From Corylus avellana (taxonomy: Eukaryota; Streptophyta; Magnoliopsida; Fagales; Betulaceae), in contig NC_081542.1 in the NCBI RefSeq assembly GCF_901000735.1, forward strand, positions 17,561,093 to 17,625,092: a DNA stretch of 64,000 nucleotides. Reading direction: 5' to 3'. The position numbers and the translations under genes were made by a program. Of the stretch, positions 22,497 through 35,183 are shown one piece after another. The stretch's first letter is position 1; every line of letters begins with the position of its first letter. The notes under the pieces were generated by a model, which searched no databases, was not told the DNA's origin, and saw only the letters and a program-made list of their open reading frames with translations.

Positions 22497-25400
22497 ATGG
22501 CGGTGGACAGCGGCGTGGAAGGCGATGCAGGTAGAAATGAGGCCACCATCACTTCAAAAGGCAATGCAGACGCAAAAATTGGCTTTGCCATGAATAACGA
22601 AAGAGATGAGAAAAACAAGACAGTTCCATTTCTCAAGCTTTTCTCATCTGCAGATTCCACTGATACTGCATTAATGATTGTTGGCACAATTGGAGCTGTT
22701 GGGAGTGGGTTAGGCATGCCCCTTATGACAATACTACTTGGTCAATTGATCAATGTTTTCGGCAGTAACCAAAATAACAACATTGATATCGTTCATGCAA
22801 TTTCCAAGGTAAAAACCAATGAACAAGGTTAGAAATTAATGCATTTTTTTCGCTCAGAACATGCGTACTTGAATTGCTTGAGGTCAAATATTCTATGCAC
22901 CCATTTAACAGTATGTCTAGGAATGTATTTGAACCCTTGATATTTTATCCCTTGATATGTTGATGTTATTACTTAGCAAGCTGGTGAAATTTTAGGTCTC
23001 TCTAAAATTTGTTTACCTGGCACTGGGGATTGGTTGTGCAGCATGCCTCCGTAAGTACATATTTTATGCTTGAAATCATTACAGATTTTTAATGCATAGA
23101 GAAAGTCTTTTATGTATCCTTGAAGATTAAGAATCTCGGGTCTGTTGTTTGTCAGAGGTGACATGCTGGATGGTCACAGGGGCTAGACAGGCTGCAAGAA
23201 TAAGGGGTTTGTATATGAAAACTATACTGAGGCAAGATGTTGCTTTCTTTGATAAGGAAACTAAGACCGGAGAGGTTGTTGAGAGAATGTCTGGTGACAC
23301 TGTTCTCATACAGGATGCCGTGGGTGAGAAGGTACAAAACAGCTGCATGAATAACATCAAAATTAAACCAAGCAAAGACACACGAAATTTTATTTAATCT
23401 TTTTCACCTAAAAACTAATTGTGCTAGTACTGTAGGTTGGGAAATTTCTACAACTGATATCAACGTTCATCGGAGGCTTTATAATAGCATTTACCAAAGG
23501 GTGGCTTCTTGCCATTGTCTTGTGTTCTGCAATTCCTCTTATTGTGATAGCTGGTGCCATGGTGGCCTTGATTATTTCAAAGATGGCATCCCGGGGACAA
23601 AGTGCTTATGCGAAGGCAGCAAATGTAGTTGAACAAACAATTGGCGCAATCAAAACTGTAAGTCGATTTGTCAAAACAAAATACTCTTGAAAAAATACTT
23701 GTTGATTTCTCTGTTAAAACAGATAATCCAATTTTGCTCTTTAGTCTTTAGCAAAAATATGACTTTTGTCATTGCTTCCAATGTAGGTTGCATCATTTAC
23801 AGGGGAGAAGCAAGCTATAACAAGTTACAACAAATTTCTTGTACATGCTTACAAATCCGGTGTTCATGAAGGCTTAGCTGTCGGAGTAGGTGTTGGCACG
23901 GTTATGTTAGTCATGTTTTCCACCTATTCGTTGGCTGTGTATTTTGGTGCAAAACTGATACTACAGAAAGGATACAATGGGGGTCAAGTGATGAATGTGA
24001 TTGTCGCAGTCTTAACTGCTTCCATGTAAGCTCCATTTTGTATTTCCTTTAGCTTGTAGAAGTATGTAAATATGCTTGTAAAATTATGGTTCCTATTTCC
24101 CAATAAGCAAAAACTTCTTTCTGCTTATGTTGCTGAATTTACACAAAAATATATGAACCTATGGATGTATGTGCGTCTTCTTTTGGCTTATTTACTTCTT
24201 GCCTTTTGCTATCCTATGGATGCTTCAGATCCTTAGGCCAGGCATCTCCCTGCTTGAGCGCATTTGCTGCTGGCCGAGCTGCGGCCTATAAGATGTTTGA
24301 GACTATTGAGAGGAAGCCAGACATAGATGCTTTTGACAGAAGTGGAAGAGTATTGGATGACATTCGTGGAGATATAGAATTGAAGGGTGTTTATTTCAGC
24401 TATCCAACCAGACCTGATGAGCAAATATTCAATGGATTTTCTCTTTGTATCCCTAGTGGTATGACTGCAGCTTTAGTTGGAGAAAGCGGAAGTGGGAAGT
24501 CAACAGTGATCAGCCTAATAGAGAGATTCTATGACCCACAAGTTGGTGAAGTTCTAATAGATAACATTAACCTCAAAGAGTTTCAGCTCAAATGGATTAG
24601 GGGGAAAGTTGGTCTTGTCAGCCAGGAACCTGTGCTGTTTGGCGCCAGCATTATGGACAACATTGCATATGGAAAAGATGGTGCAACTATTGAAGAGATA
24701 AGAGCTGCAGTTGAACTTGCGAATGCTGCTAAATTCATTGATAAATTGCCACAGGTTCTAATTTTCACCTGGTGTTCATCTTCAAGGTCTGAAAATTTTT
24801 ATTCTTATTTTGGGATTTTTTTTATTTTACTTGTAGGGGCTAGATACTATGGTTGGTGAGCATGGAACACAAATGTCTGGTGGACAGAAGCAGAGAATTG
24901 CCATCGCAAGAGCAATCCTGAAAGATCCACGAATTTTACTACTGGATGAAGCTACAAGTGCACTTGATGCAGAATCAGAGAAAATAGTGCAAGAGGCATT
25001 GGACAGGATTATGGTTAACCGAACAACTGTCGTTGTTGCCCATCGTTTGAGCACGGTGAGGAATGCTGATATGCTCGCAGTCATTCGCAGAGGAAAGATG
25101 GTTGAAAAAGGTAGTTGATGATCAGTATTGTTCATACTATATTACTCAATAACATGTTGAGCCAATATCATGTATGCGTCCAACCTAGGTGTGTTGTCTT
25201 GTTAAGCACATCATTGTAGATAAATTCAGTAATTTTCTGAATCATTATTGCATATCTTTCGTATTGTGATCAAAGTGTTATTTTTGAAAATTGCTAAGTT
25301 GTTCTATGTAGTTTGAACCCCATATCTACGCATTGGATAGAAGAAAAAGTGCCACTAGATTGTAAGATTATTGGTTGGTTGTAAATGAATATTATGATCC

Positions 25401-27946
25401 AATTCTCTAACTGTGGCTGGAGAGAGACCGTGAGATGCTCATTTTATAGTGTATTTGGCTATTCCTTTCTTAATGTATTTGGCTGTTGATCAGGCTCACA
25501 CTTAGAACTACTCAAGGATCCGAATGGAGCGTTCTCTCAACTTATACGCTTGCAAGAAGTAAATAAGGAGTCACAACATGCTGTAGATGATCAAGAAAAG
25601 TCTGAAATTACTTTGGAATCTCTCAGACAGTCAAGTCGAAGAGTGTCAATGCCACGATCCATTAGTCGAGGATCATCAGCAAATAGCAGCCGCAACTCAT
25701 TTGATGTATCCCAAGGACTTGATGTAACTGATACTGTAGCGGCAAAACAAACTACCCCTTCAGTAGCACCACAAAAATATTTAAAGGTCCCAATTCGTCG
25801 CCTTGCCTACCTCAATAAGCCTGAGATTCCACTGATTCTAATTGGAACAGTAGCTGCATCCATAAGTGGGGTAGTATTTCCAATTTTTGGTTTGCTATTT
25901 TCTGGTGTAATCAAAACATTCTTCGAGCCACCTCATGAACTAAGAAATGATTCGGAGTTTTTGGCATTAATGTTTATAGTCCTTGGTCTGGTAGCATTTC
26001 TGTCAGCTCCAATAAGATCATTATTTTTTGCTGAGGCTGGGTGTAAGTTAATTGAACGAGTGAGAGCAATGTGTTTTGAAAAAGTGGTTCGAATGGAAGT
26101 CGGTTGGTTTGATGAGCTTGAGAACTCGAGCGGTGCCATTGGTGCAAGGCTCTCGGCAGATGCAGCAACTGTGCGCACTCTAGTTGGTGACGCACTAGCT
26201 CAAATTGTTCAAAGTATTGCATCAGTGGTTGCAGGTTTAGTCATCGCTTTTGATGCTAGTTGGCAGATGGCTTTTATTGTCCTTGCATTGGTTCCTCTGC
26301 TTGCTGTCAATGAATATGTTCAGCGAAGGTCCATGGAAGGATTCAGTGCAGATGCAAAGGTATGCTCTACCGCTAATGACAGTTTTTAGGAAAAATTTAT
26401 AAGGTTTGAGTATGTTTTATGAATTATTCATCAAGAGTGAACTTGGTTGCAGGCAATGTATAAGGAAGCAAGCCAAATAGCAAATGATGCAGTTGGGAGT
26501 ATAAGAACTGTTGCTTCTTTCTGTGCTGAGGAGAAAGTGATGCAACTTTATGAAGAGAAATGTGAAGGCCCTGTGAAGGTCAGCATAAAGGAGAGCTTGA
26601 TCAGTGGAATAGGATTTGGAATGGCTAACTTCTTCCTGTTTAACGTCTACGCGATCACTATCTATGCAGGAGCTCAATTGGTTACGAATGGCAAAGCAAC
26701 ATTCCAAGACGTTTTTCAAGTAAATAAGCCATCGTTTCTTTTTCCAAATACTTCAGAACTTCCAGGAGATTCATTCCACCAAATATCTTTTGATCTTCTT
26801 GACACGTATATGTGGTTTGCAGGTTGCACTTGCTTTGACTATGACAGCTACTGCAGTTACTCAATCAAGCTCCTTTTCCAATGATTCTCAAAAAGCCAAG
26901 AATGCTGCTGCTTCCATCTTTGCAATAATGGACATGAAGTCAAAGATAGACCCAAGTGATGAGTCCGGGATGTCATTGGATGATGTCAATGGAGATATTG
27001 AGCTTCATCATGTAAGCTTTAACTACCCATCTAGGCCTGATGTTCAGATATTCAGAGGCCTCAACTTGGCTATTCCTGCAGGCAAGGTAAATCATGTTTA
27101 GAATTTCATTATTTTCTGCAACAGGCAAAGGCAAAGACAGTTCTCAAATTAAAATTATATTCTTGTGAATGTCAGACAGTTGCCTTGGTTGGAGAAAGCG
27201 GGAGTGGGAAATCCACAGTGATAGCATTATTGGAAAGATTTTATGATCCTGATTCAGGTCATATTACACTTGATGGAATCAAAATTCAAAAGTTCCAATT
27301 GAAGTGGTTGAGGCAACAAATGGGCCTTGTAAGCCAAGAACCAGTTTTGTTTAATGATACAATTCGTGCCAACATTGCGTATGGCAAGGGTGGAATCGCA
27401 GATGAGGCAGAGATTATAGCTGCAGCTGAATTGGCCAATGCCCACACATTCATTAGTGGACTAAAACAAGTAAAAACACTGCAAATTATTTTATTTTTGA
27501 AAAAAATAATCTGATTTAGACATATTGTTGATTGAAGTACGTCTACAAACACTCTTACACAAATTATTTATTCTTGATGCAACATGTAGAGTTATGATAC
27601 TATAGTAGGAGAACGAGGACTCCAATTGTCCGGCGGGCAGAAGCAACGCGTAGCCATTGCACGTGCTATCATCAAAGGTCCAAAGATATTGCTACTAGAT
27701 GAAGCTACCAGTGCACTGGATGCTGAGTCAGAGAAAGTGGTCCAAGATGCATTAGAAAAAGTCATGGTGAACAGAACTACAATTGTGGTGGCACATCAGT
27801 TATCCACTATCAAGAATGCTGATTTGATTGTTGTGGTTAAGAATGGGGTTATTGTGGAGAAAGGAAGGCATGAGAATTTGATTAATATCCAGGACGGATT
27901 TTATGCCTCCCTTATGGCAGTTCATTCAAGTGCTTCAACTGCTTGA
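22497..27946 (+). CDS. ABCB: ABC transporter B family member (P-glycoprotein type), copy B, intact
   Basis: Twelve exons with GT-AG introns join in frame: 22497-22808, 22996-23050, 23156-23331, 23436-23657, 23787-24025, 24229-24754, 24837-25110, 25494-26359, 26453-26719, 26823-27086, 27176-27469, 27590-27946. They total 3852 nt, 1283 residues plus stop, the usual length for plant full-size ABCB proteins. Layout is TMD1, NBD1, a Ser/Arg-rich linker (about residues 620-690), TMD2, NBD2. NBD1 has Walker [10 protein letters not shown] (419-427), signature SGGQ (524-527) and Walker B ILLLDE (543-548). NBD2 has Walker A (1073-1081), LSGGQ (1178-1182) and ILLLDE (1198-1203). The sequence fits the ABCB4/11/21 group, plasma-membrane exporters that include auxin transporters; the substrate here is inferred, not shown. 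It is the only undamaged copy of the array. Confidence 0.93.
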
Positions 27947-28060
27947 GCTTGTTGAACCACTTCCCTTCTAAAAATTTGTTGAAGTGTTACTGTTTCTCTT
28001 TTCCACTGTAAATTGTTTTATGGTTAGATAACTGAAATGTATTTTCTGGTGGATGAATAA

Positions 28061-28895
28061 ATGTTCCTGTTTGGTAGACAACATACAAAAACACAGAGAA
28101 ATGCAAGTTTCTGTTTGCTATGTGTATCACTGACCAAAGTTGGTCACCCTGAATCTACAGTTCCGTCTCGTATATTCATCTATACCATGTCTACACAGGA
28201 AATTGAACACAAACACACAACAAAAGAAAATAAAATTCGAAGTTTTTTTCTGGATTTTCACTTCATCTGAAGGTTTTTCCGAAGTTCCTGGATCTAACTT
28301 AGCTTTTTTCGCTTGTGGCTTGACCTTAATAATCATACCAAATGGTCGAGCAGGTGGGTTTTTCCTCCCAACTGATTTCTGTTCCTGTAAACAGTAAGAG
28401 GTTGCATTCAGAGACCAACACATACTAACAATTGCAAAAATGGGTACTCTGTCCTCATAAAGATCAGTGGTAAACAACCAAATTGACTTCATTGGATGAC
28501 CAATAATCATTAGAATCTCATCTTTTTGTTTATTTGAACATTGGCACACCCTATCAGCAGTCATATGATATGCACAAAACAGACAAATGTGAATGATTTC
28601 TGCTTTGGGTGGTCCCGGGTTTTAAAGCCTCATTCTTTTAGGTGCTCATTGGGAGATAGTAAGTTTTGTAAAAACACAAAAAGCAAAAAACCTCGGCTCT
28701 ACAAGTAGAGCTGAGCACATACTGTTCAATATTCAATTTCAAAGATTTATTTATTCCTTCTTTGAGAGAAAAGAGAATGTTAGAGAGATTTTTGTATGCT
28801 TTTCTCACCAATGATTTAGCATTTAAAACTGACACATGTTACACTTAGTAACTTAATAAACTCAATTGCATGATAATGTTAGGCATTAAACGCTA
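28061..28895 (-). pseudogene. FAM192A-like gene tail and intron remnants (B-C spacer)
   Basis: The minus strand at about 28225-28384 gives the last exon up to SEKPSD and then diverges, because the segment coding the C-terminal Ser/Asp-rich tail is deleted, as in the A unit. Continuing upstream in that gene's sense, the spacer matches the intron up to about 28605, then jumps through GCTTTGGG from the match of 35704 to that of 40281. A further loss removes the exon at 40463-40520. It is a passenger of ABCB duplication with no coding potential. Confidence 0.85.
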
Positions 28896-28904
28896 TATAT
28901 TTAT

Positions 28905-29645
28905 TTTTTTAATAACAAGGATATGGATCTCGTGCAACGATACACTATTACACTATACTAAATAATTTCATGAGAGAGGGGATCTGGTCTAGGCTGTTCG
29001 ATCTCTTTTGTTTACACATTCCAAACAACATGGTACATGGTAACATGGGACATGTAGAAGGGGGGGTTTTGTTCATCTTTTTCTGTTCTTGGTTCTTCAT
29101 ATTTTTTCTTATCAGTTCCACTTAAAACCTATATATGTGCTGATCCGTCTGCATCCTATTCTCCAAACATTGCATGCAACATATATAACATACGACAAAT
29201 GCAATCAAAGCTTAATGTTTTTGTCCTTCTCAGTTCTCACAACTAAACTAAGCTCGGATTTTAGTTAGGAGAGTGTTTTGTCTTCCAATACAGAACAATG
29301 TATTCAGCTCTCTCATTTCAGTCTCCTCTTGGGACCAACAAAAATCATTATTTATTCGCATACAGACCTTGCATTTCACGTTTTCAATAACTATTATGGG
29401 CCAGCTCATTGCAGTTAAGCTGCAACTTCAGACGAATGTCAACCATATTTCTAGATGCTGACTGTTTTCTGGTTTCTTTAATCCTTTGTGGCGAGTGGTA
29501 GATGAAATGGTCTCCATCATCAACTCCGTTCTACTTATCTCTGTCCATTCAAACAGATATAAGAGTTATTAGTTTTTATTCTTCAGGTGCAATTCATTCT
29601 GAATGAAATAGCTGGAAACTGAATTGATATCTTGGACTTGGTAAT
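28905..29645 (+). promoter_or_regulatory. upstream region of ABCB copy C
   Basis: Homologous to 21700-22496 before copy B, including ATTTCATGAGAGAGGGGATC and the last bases before the ATG. It lacks copy B's AT/GT microsatellite. It precedes a damaged coding region. Confidence 0.55.
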
Positions 29646-32600
29646 ATGGCGGTGCACGGCAGCGTGGAAGGCGATGCAGGTAGAAATGAGGCCATTACTT
29701 CAAAAGGCAATGCAGAAGCAGAGAATGGCTTTGCCATGAATGGGGGCCAACAAAACTCTCATAATAACAAAGGAGATGAGAAAAACAAGACAGTTCAATT
29801 TCTCAAGCTTTTCTCATTTGCAGATTCCACTGATACTGCATTGATGATTGTTGGCACCATTGGAGCTGTTGGGAGTGGGATAGGCATGCCCCTTATGACA
29901 ATACTACTTGGCACTGGGGATTGGTTGCTTAGCATGCCTCCGCAAGTACATATTTTATGCTTGAAATCATTACATATTTTTAATGCATAGAGAAAGCCTT
30001 TTATGTATAAACCCTTGAACATTAAGAATCTCAGCTCTGTTGTTTGTCAGAGGTGACATGCTGGATGGTCACAGGGGCTATACAGGCTGCAAGAATAAGG
30101 GGTTTGTATCTGAAAACTATACTGAGACAAGATGTTGCTTTCTTTGATAAGGAAACTAACACCGGAGAGGTTGTTGAGAGAATGTCTGGTGACACTGTTC
30201 TCATACAGGATGCCGTGGGTGAGAAGGTACAAAACAGCTGCATGAATAACATCAAAACCAAGAAAAGATACACGAAATTTTATTTAATCTTTTTCACCTA
30301 AAAACTAATTGTGCCAGTACTGTAGGTTGGGAAATTTCTACAACTGATATCAACATTCATCGGGGGCTTTATAATAGCATTTACCAAAGGGTGGCTTCTT
30401 GCCATTGTCTTGTGTTCTGCAATTCCTCTTATTGTGATAGCTGGTGCCATGGTGGCCTTGATTATTTCAAAGATGGCATCCCGTGGACAAAGTGCTTATG
30501 CGAAGGCAGCAAATGTAGTTGAACAAACAATTGGCGCAATCAAAACTGTAAGTCGATTTGTCAAAACAAAATACTCTTGGAAAAATACTTGTTGATTTCT
30601 CTGTTAAAACAGACAATCCAATTTTGCTCTTTATTCTTTAGCAAAAATATGAAGTTTGTCATTGCTTCCAATGTAGGTTGCATCATTTACAGGGGAGAAG
30701 CAAGCTATAACAAGTTACAACAAATTTCTTGTACATGCTTACAAATCCGGTGTTCATGAAGGCTTAGCTGTCGGAGTAGGTGTTGGCACAGTTATGTTAG
30801 TCATGTTTTCCACCTATTCGTTGGCTGTGTATTTTGGTGCAAAACTGATACTACAGAAAGGATACAATGGGGGTCAAGTGATGAATGTGATTGTCGCAGT
30901 CTTAACTGCTTCCATGTAAGCTCCATTTTGTATTTCCTTCAGCTTGTAGAAGTATGTAAATATGCTTGTAATATTATGGTTCCTATTTCCCAATAAGCAA
31001 AAACTTCTTTCTGCTTATGTTGCTGAATTTACACAAAAATATATGAACCTATGGATGTATGTGCGTCTTCTTTTGGCTTATTTACTTCTTGCCTTTTGCT
31101 ATCCTATGGATGCTTCAGATCCTTAGGCCAGGCATCTCCCTGCTTGAGCGCATTTGCTGCTGGCCGAGCTGCGGCCTATAAGATGTTTGAGACTATTGAG
31201 AGGAAGCCAGACATAGATGCTTTTGACAGAAGTGGAAGAGTATTGGATGACATTCGTGGAGATATAGAATTGAAGGGTGTTTATTTCAGCTATCCAACCA
31301 GACCTGATGAGCAAATATTCAATGGATTTTCTCTTTATATCCCTAGTGGTATGACTGCAGCTTTAGTTGGAGAAAGCGGAAGTGGGAAGTCAACAGTGAT
31401 CAGCCTAATAGAGAGATTCTATGACCCACAAGTTGGTGAAGTTCTAATAGATAACATTAACCTCAAAGAGTTTCAGCTCAAATGGATTAGGGGGAAAGTT
31501 GGTCTTGTCAGCCAGGAACCTGTGCTGTTTGGCGCCAGCATTATGGACAATATTGCATATGGAAAAGATGGTGCAACTATTGAAGAGATAAGAGCTGCAG
31601 CTGAACTTGCGAATGCTGCTAAATTCATTGATAAATTGCCTCAGGTTCTAATTTTCATCCTTTCAGGCCCTGTGTTCATCTTCAAGGTCTGAAAATTATT
31701 ATTTTATTTTTTGATTTTTTATTTTACTTGTAGGGGCTAGATACCATGGTTGGTGAGCATGGAACACAGATGTCTGGTGGACAAAAGCAGAGAATTGCCA
31801 TTGCAAGAGCAATCCTAAAAGATCCACGAATTTTACTACTAGATGAAGCTACAAGTGCACTTGATGCCGAATCAGAGAAAATAGTGCAAGAAGCATTGGA
31901 CAGGATTATGATTAACCGAACAACTGTCATTGTTGCCCATCGTTTGAGCACGGTGAGGAATGCTGATATGATCGCAGTCATTCGCTGAGGAAAGATGATT
32001 GAAAAAGGTAGTTGATGATAAGTATTGTTCATACTATATTACTCAATAACATGTTGAGCCAATATCATGTATGCGTCCAACCTAGTGTTGTCTTGTTAAG
32101 CACATCATTGTAGATAAATTCAGTAATTTTCTGAATCATTATTGCATATCTTTCGTATTGTGATCAAAGTGTTATTTTTGAAAATTGCTTAGTTGTTCTA
32201 TATAGTTTGAAACCCATATCTAAGCATTGGAAAGAAGAAGTACCACTAGATTGTAAGATTATTGGTTGGTTGTAAATGAATATTATGATCCAATTCTCCA
32301 ACTGTGACTGGAGAGAGACCGTGAGATGCTCATTTCATAGTGTATTTGGCTATTCCTTTTCTTAATGTATTTGGCTATTGATCAGGCTCACACTCAAAAC
32401 TACTCAAAGATCCGAATGGAGCGTTCTCTCAACTTGTACGCTTGCAAGAAGTAAATAAGGAGTCGCAACATGCTGTAGATGATCAAGAAAAGTCTGAAAT
32501 CACTTTGGAATCTCTCAGACAGTCAAGTCGAAGAGTGTCAATGCCACGATCCATTAGTCGGGGATCATCAGCAAATAGCAGCCGCCACTCATTTGATGTA

Positions 32601-34831
32601 TCCAAAGCTGTCACTCCTGTAGCGGCAAAACCAAATACCCCTTCATTAGCACCACAAAAATCTCTAAAGGTCCCAATTCGCCGCCTTGCCTACCTTAATA
32701 AGCCTGAGATTCCACTGATTCTAATTGGAACAGTAGCTGCAACCATAAGTGGAGTAGTATTTCCAATTTTTGGTTTGCTAATTTCCGGTGCAATCAAAAC
32801 ATTCTTCGAACCACCTCATGAACTAAGAAAGGATTCGAAGTTTTTGGCAGTAATGTTTATAGTCCTTGGTCTGGTAGCATTTCTGTCAGCTCCAATAAGA
32901 TCATTCTTTTTTGCTGAGGCTGGGTGTAAGTTAATTGAACGAATCAGAGCAATGTGTTTTGAAAAGGTGGTTCGCATGGAAGTTGGTTGGTTTGATGAGC
33001 TTGAGAACTCGAGCGGTGCCATTGGTGCAAGGCTCTCGGCAGATGCAGCAACTGTGCGCACTCTAGTTGGTGAAGCACTAGCTCAAATTGTTCAAAGTAT
33101 TGCATCAATGGTTGCAGGTTTAGTCATCGCTTTTGTTGCTAGTTGGCAGATGGCGTTTAGTGTCCTTGCATTGGCTCCTCTGCTTGGTGTCAATGAATAT
33201 GTTCAGCGAAGGTCCATGAAAGGATTCAGTGCAGATGCAAAGGTATGCTCTACCACTAATTAATGATAGTTTTTATGAATTATTCATAAAGAGTGAACTT
33301 GGTTGCAGGCAATGTATGAGGAAGCAAGCCAAATAGCAAATGATGCAGTTGGGAGTATAAGAACTGTTGCTTCTTTCTGTGCTGAAGAGAAAGTGATGCA
33401 ACTTTATGAAGAGAAATGTGAAGGCCCTGTGAAGGTCAGCATAAAGGAGAGCTTGATCAGTGGAATAGGATTTGGAATGGCTAACTTCTTCCTGTTTAAC
33501 TTCTACGCGATCGCTATCTATGCAGGAGCTCAACTGATTAAGAATGGCGAAGCAACATTCCAAGACGTTTTAACAGTAAATAAGCCATCGTTTCTTTTTC
33601 CAAATACTTCAGAACTTCCGGGAGATTCCTTCCACCAAATTGTCTTTTGATCTTCTGGACACGTTTATGTGGTTTGCAGGTTGCACTTGCTTTGACCATG
33701 ACAGCTACTGCAGTTACTCAATCAAGCTCCTTTGCCAATGATTCTCAAAAAGCCAAGAATGCCGCTGCTTCCATCTTTGCAATAATGGACATGAAGTCAA
33801 AGATAAACCCAAGTGATGAGTCCGGGATGTCATTGGATGATGTCAAGGGAGATATTGAGTTTCATCATGTAAGCTTTAAGTACCCATCTAGGCCAGATGT
33901 TCAGATATTCAGAGACCTCAACTTGGCTATTCATGCAGGCAAGGTAAAGTAATATTCTCTGATATCATGTTTACAATTTCATTATTAATTTGCTACAACA
34001 GGCAAAGACAAGACACAACTCTCAAATTTAAAACTATAGTCTTGTGAATGTCTTCTTTCAGACAGTTGCCCTGGTTGGAGAAAGCGGAAGCGGGAAATCC
34101 ACAGTGATAGCATTATTGGAAAGATTTTTTGATCCCAATTCAGGTCATATTACACTTGATGGAATCGAAATTCAAAAGTTGCACTTGAAGTGGTTGAGGC
34201 AGCAAATGGGCCTTGTAAGTCAAGAACTAGTTTTGTTTAATGACAGGATCCGTGCCAACATTGCATACGGAAGGGGTGGAAATGCAGATGAGGCAGAGAT
34301 TATAGCTGCAGCAGAATTGGCCAATGCCCACACATTCATTAGTGGACTAAAACAAGTAAGAACACTGCAAATTATTTTTCTTTGAAAAAAATAATCTTAT
34401 TTAGACATATTGTTGATTGAAGTACGTCTACAAACACTCTTACACAAATTATTTATTCTTGATGCAACATTCAGGGTTATGATACTATAGTAGGAGAACG
34501 AGGACTCCAATTGTCCGGAGGGCAGAAGCAGCGCGTAGCCATTACGCGTGCTATCATCAAAGATCCAAAGATATTGCTACTAGATGAGGCAACCAGTGCA
34601 TTGGATGCTGAGTCAGAGAAGGTGGTCCAAGATGCATTAGACAAAGTCATGGTGAACAGAACTACAATTGTAGTTGCCCATCAATTATCCACTATCAAGA
34701 ATGCAGATGTAATTGCCGTGGTTAAGAATGGGATTATTGTGGAAAAAGGAAGGCATGAGACTTTGATTAACATCGAGGGAGGATCTTATGCCTCCCTACT
34801 GGCACTTCACTCGAGAGCATCAACTGCTTGA
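29646..34831 (+). pseudogene. ABCB: ABCB transporter copy C, recent pseudogene
   Basis: Very similar to copy B. A deletion fuses exon 1 to the middle of exon 2 (junction at about 29909-29912) and removes the end of exon 1, intron 1 and the start of exon 2, leaving a 296-nt fused exon that is out of frame with exon 3. The donor after it reads GC rather than GT. Exons 3 to 12 are otherwise in frame: 30051-30226, 30326-30547, 30677-30915, 31119-31644, 31734-32007, 32386-33242, 33309-33575, 33680-33943, 34062-34355, 34475-34831. The exception is a TGA at 31986-31988, where copy B has AGA, late in NBD1. NBD2 also has a P-to-L change after the Q-loop (SQELVLF). With only two clear lesions it died recently. 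Confidence 0.88.
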
Positions 34832-35183
34832 GCTTGTTGAGCCACTTCCCCTTCTAAAAATTGGTTGGAGGGTTGCTGTTTCTCTTTTCCGACTGAAGGG
34901 GAGACAATAAAAATGTAAGTTGTTTTATGGTTAGATAACTGAAATGTATTTTCTGGTGGACGAACAAAAGTTCCTGTTTGATAGACAACATACAAAAACA
35001 CGGAAATACAAGTTTATGTTTGCTATCTGTATCACTGACCGAAGTTGCTCACCCTGAATCTCCCGTTCCTTCGTTTATATTCATCTATACTATGTCTACA
35101 CAAGAAATTGAACACAAAAACACAACAAAAGAAATTAAATTCGACAAATATAAGTGTCTTCTTTAAATCACTTAGTAAAACCA

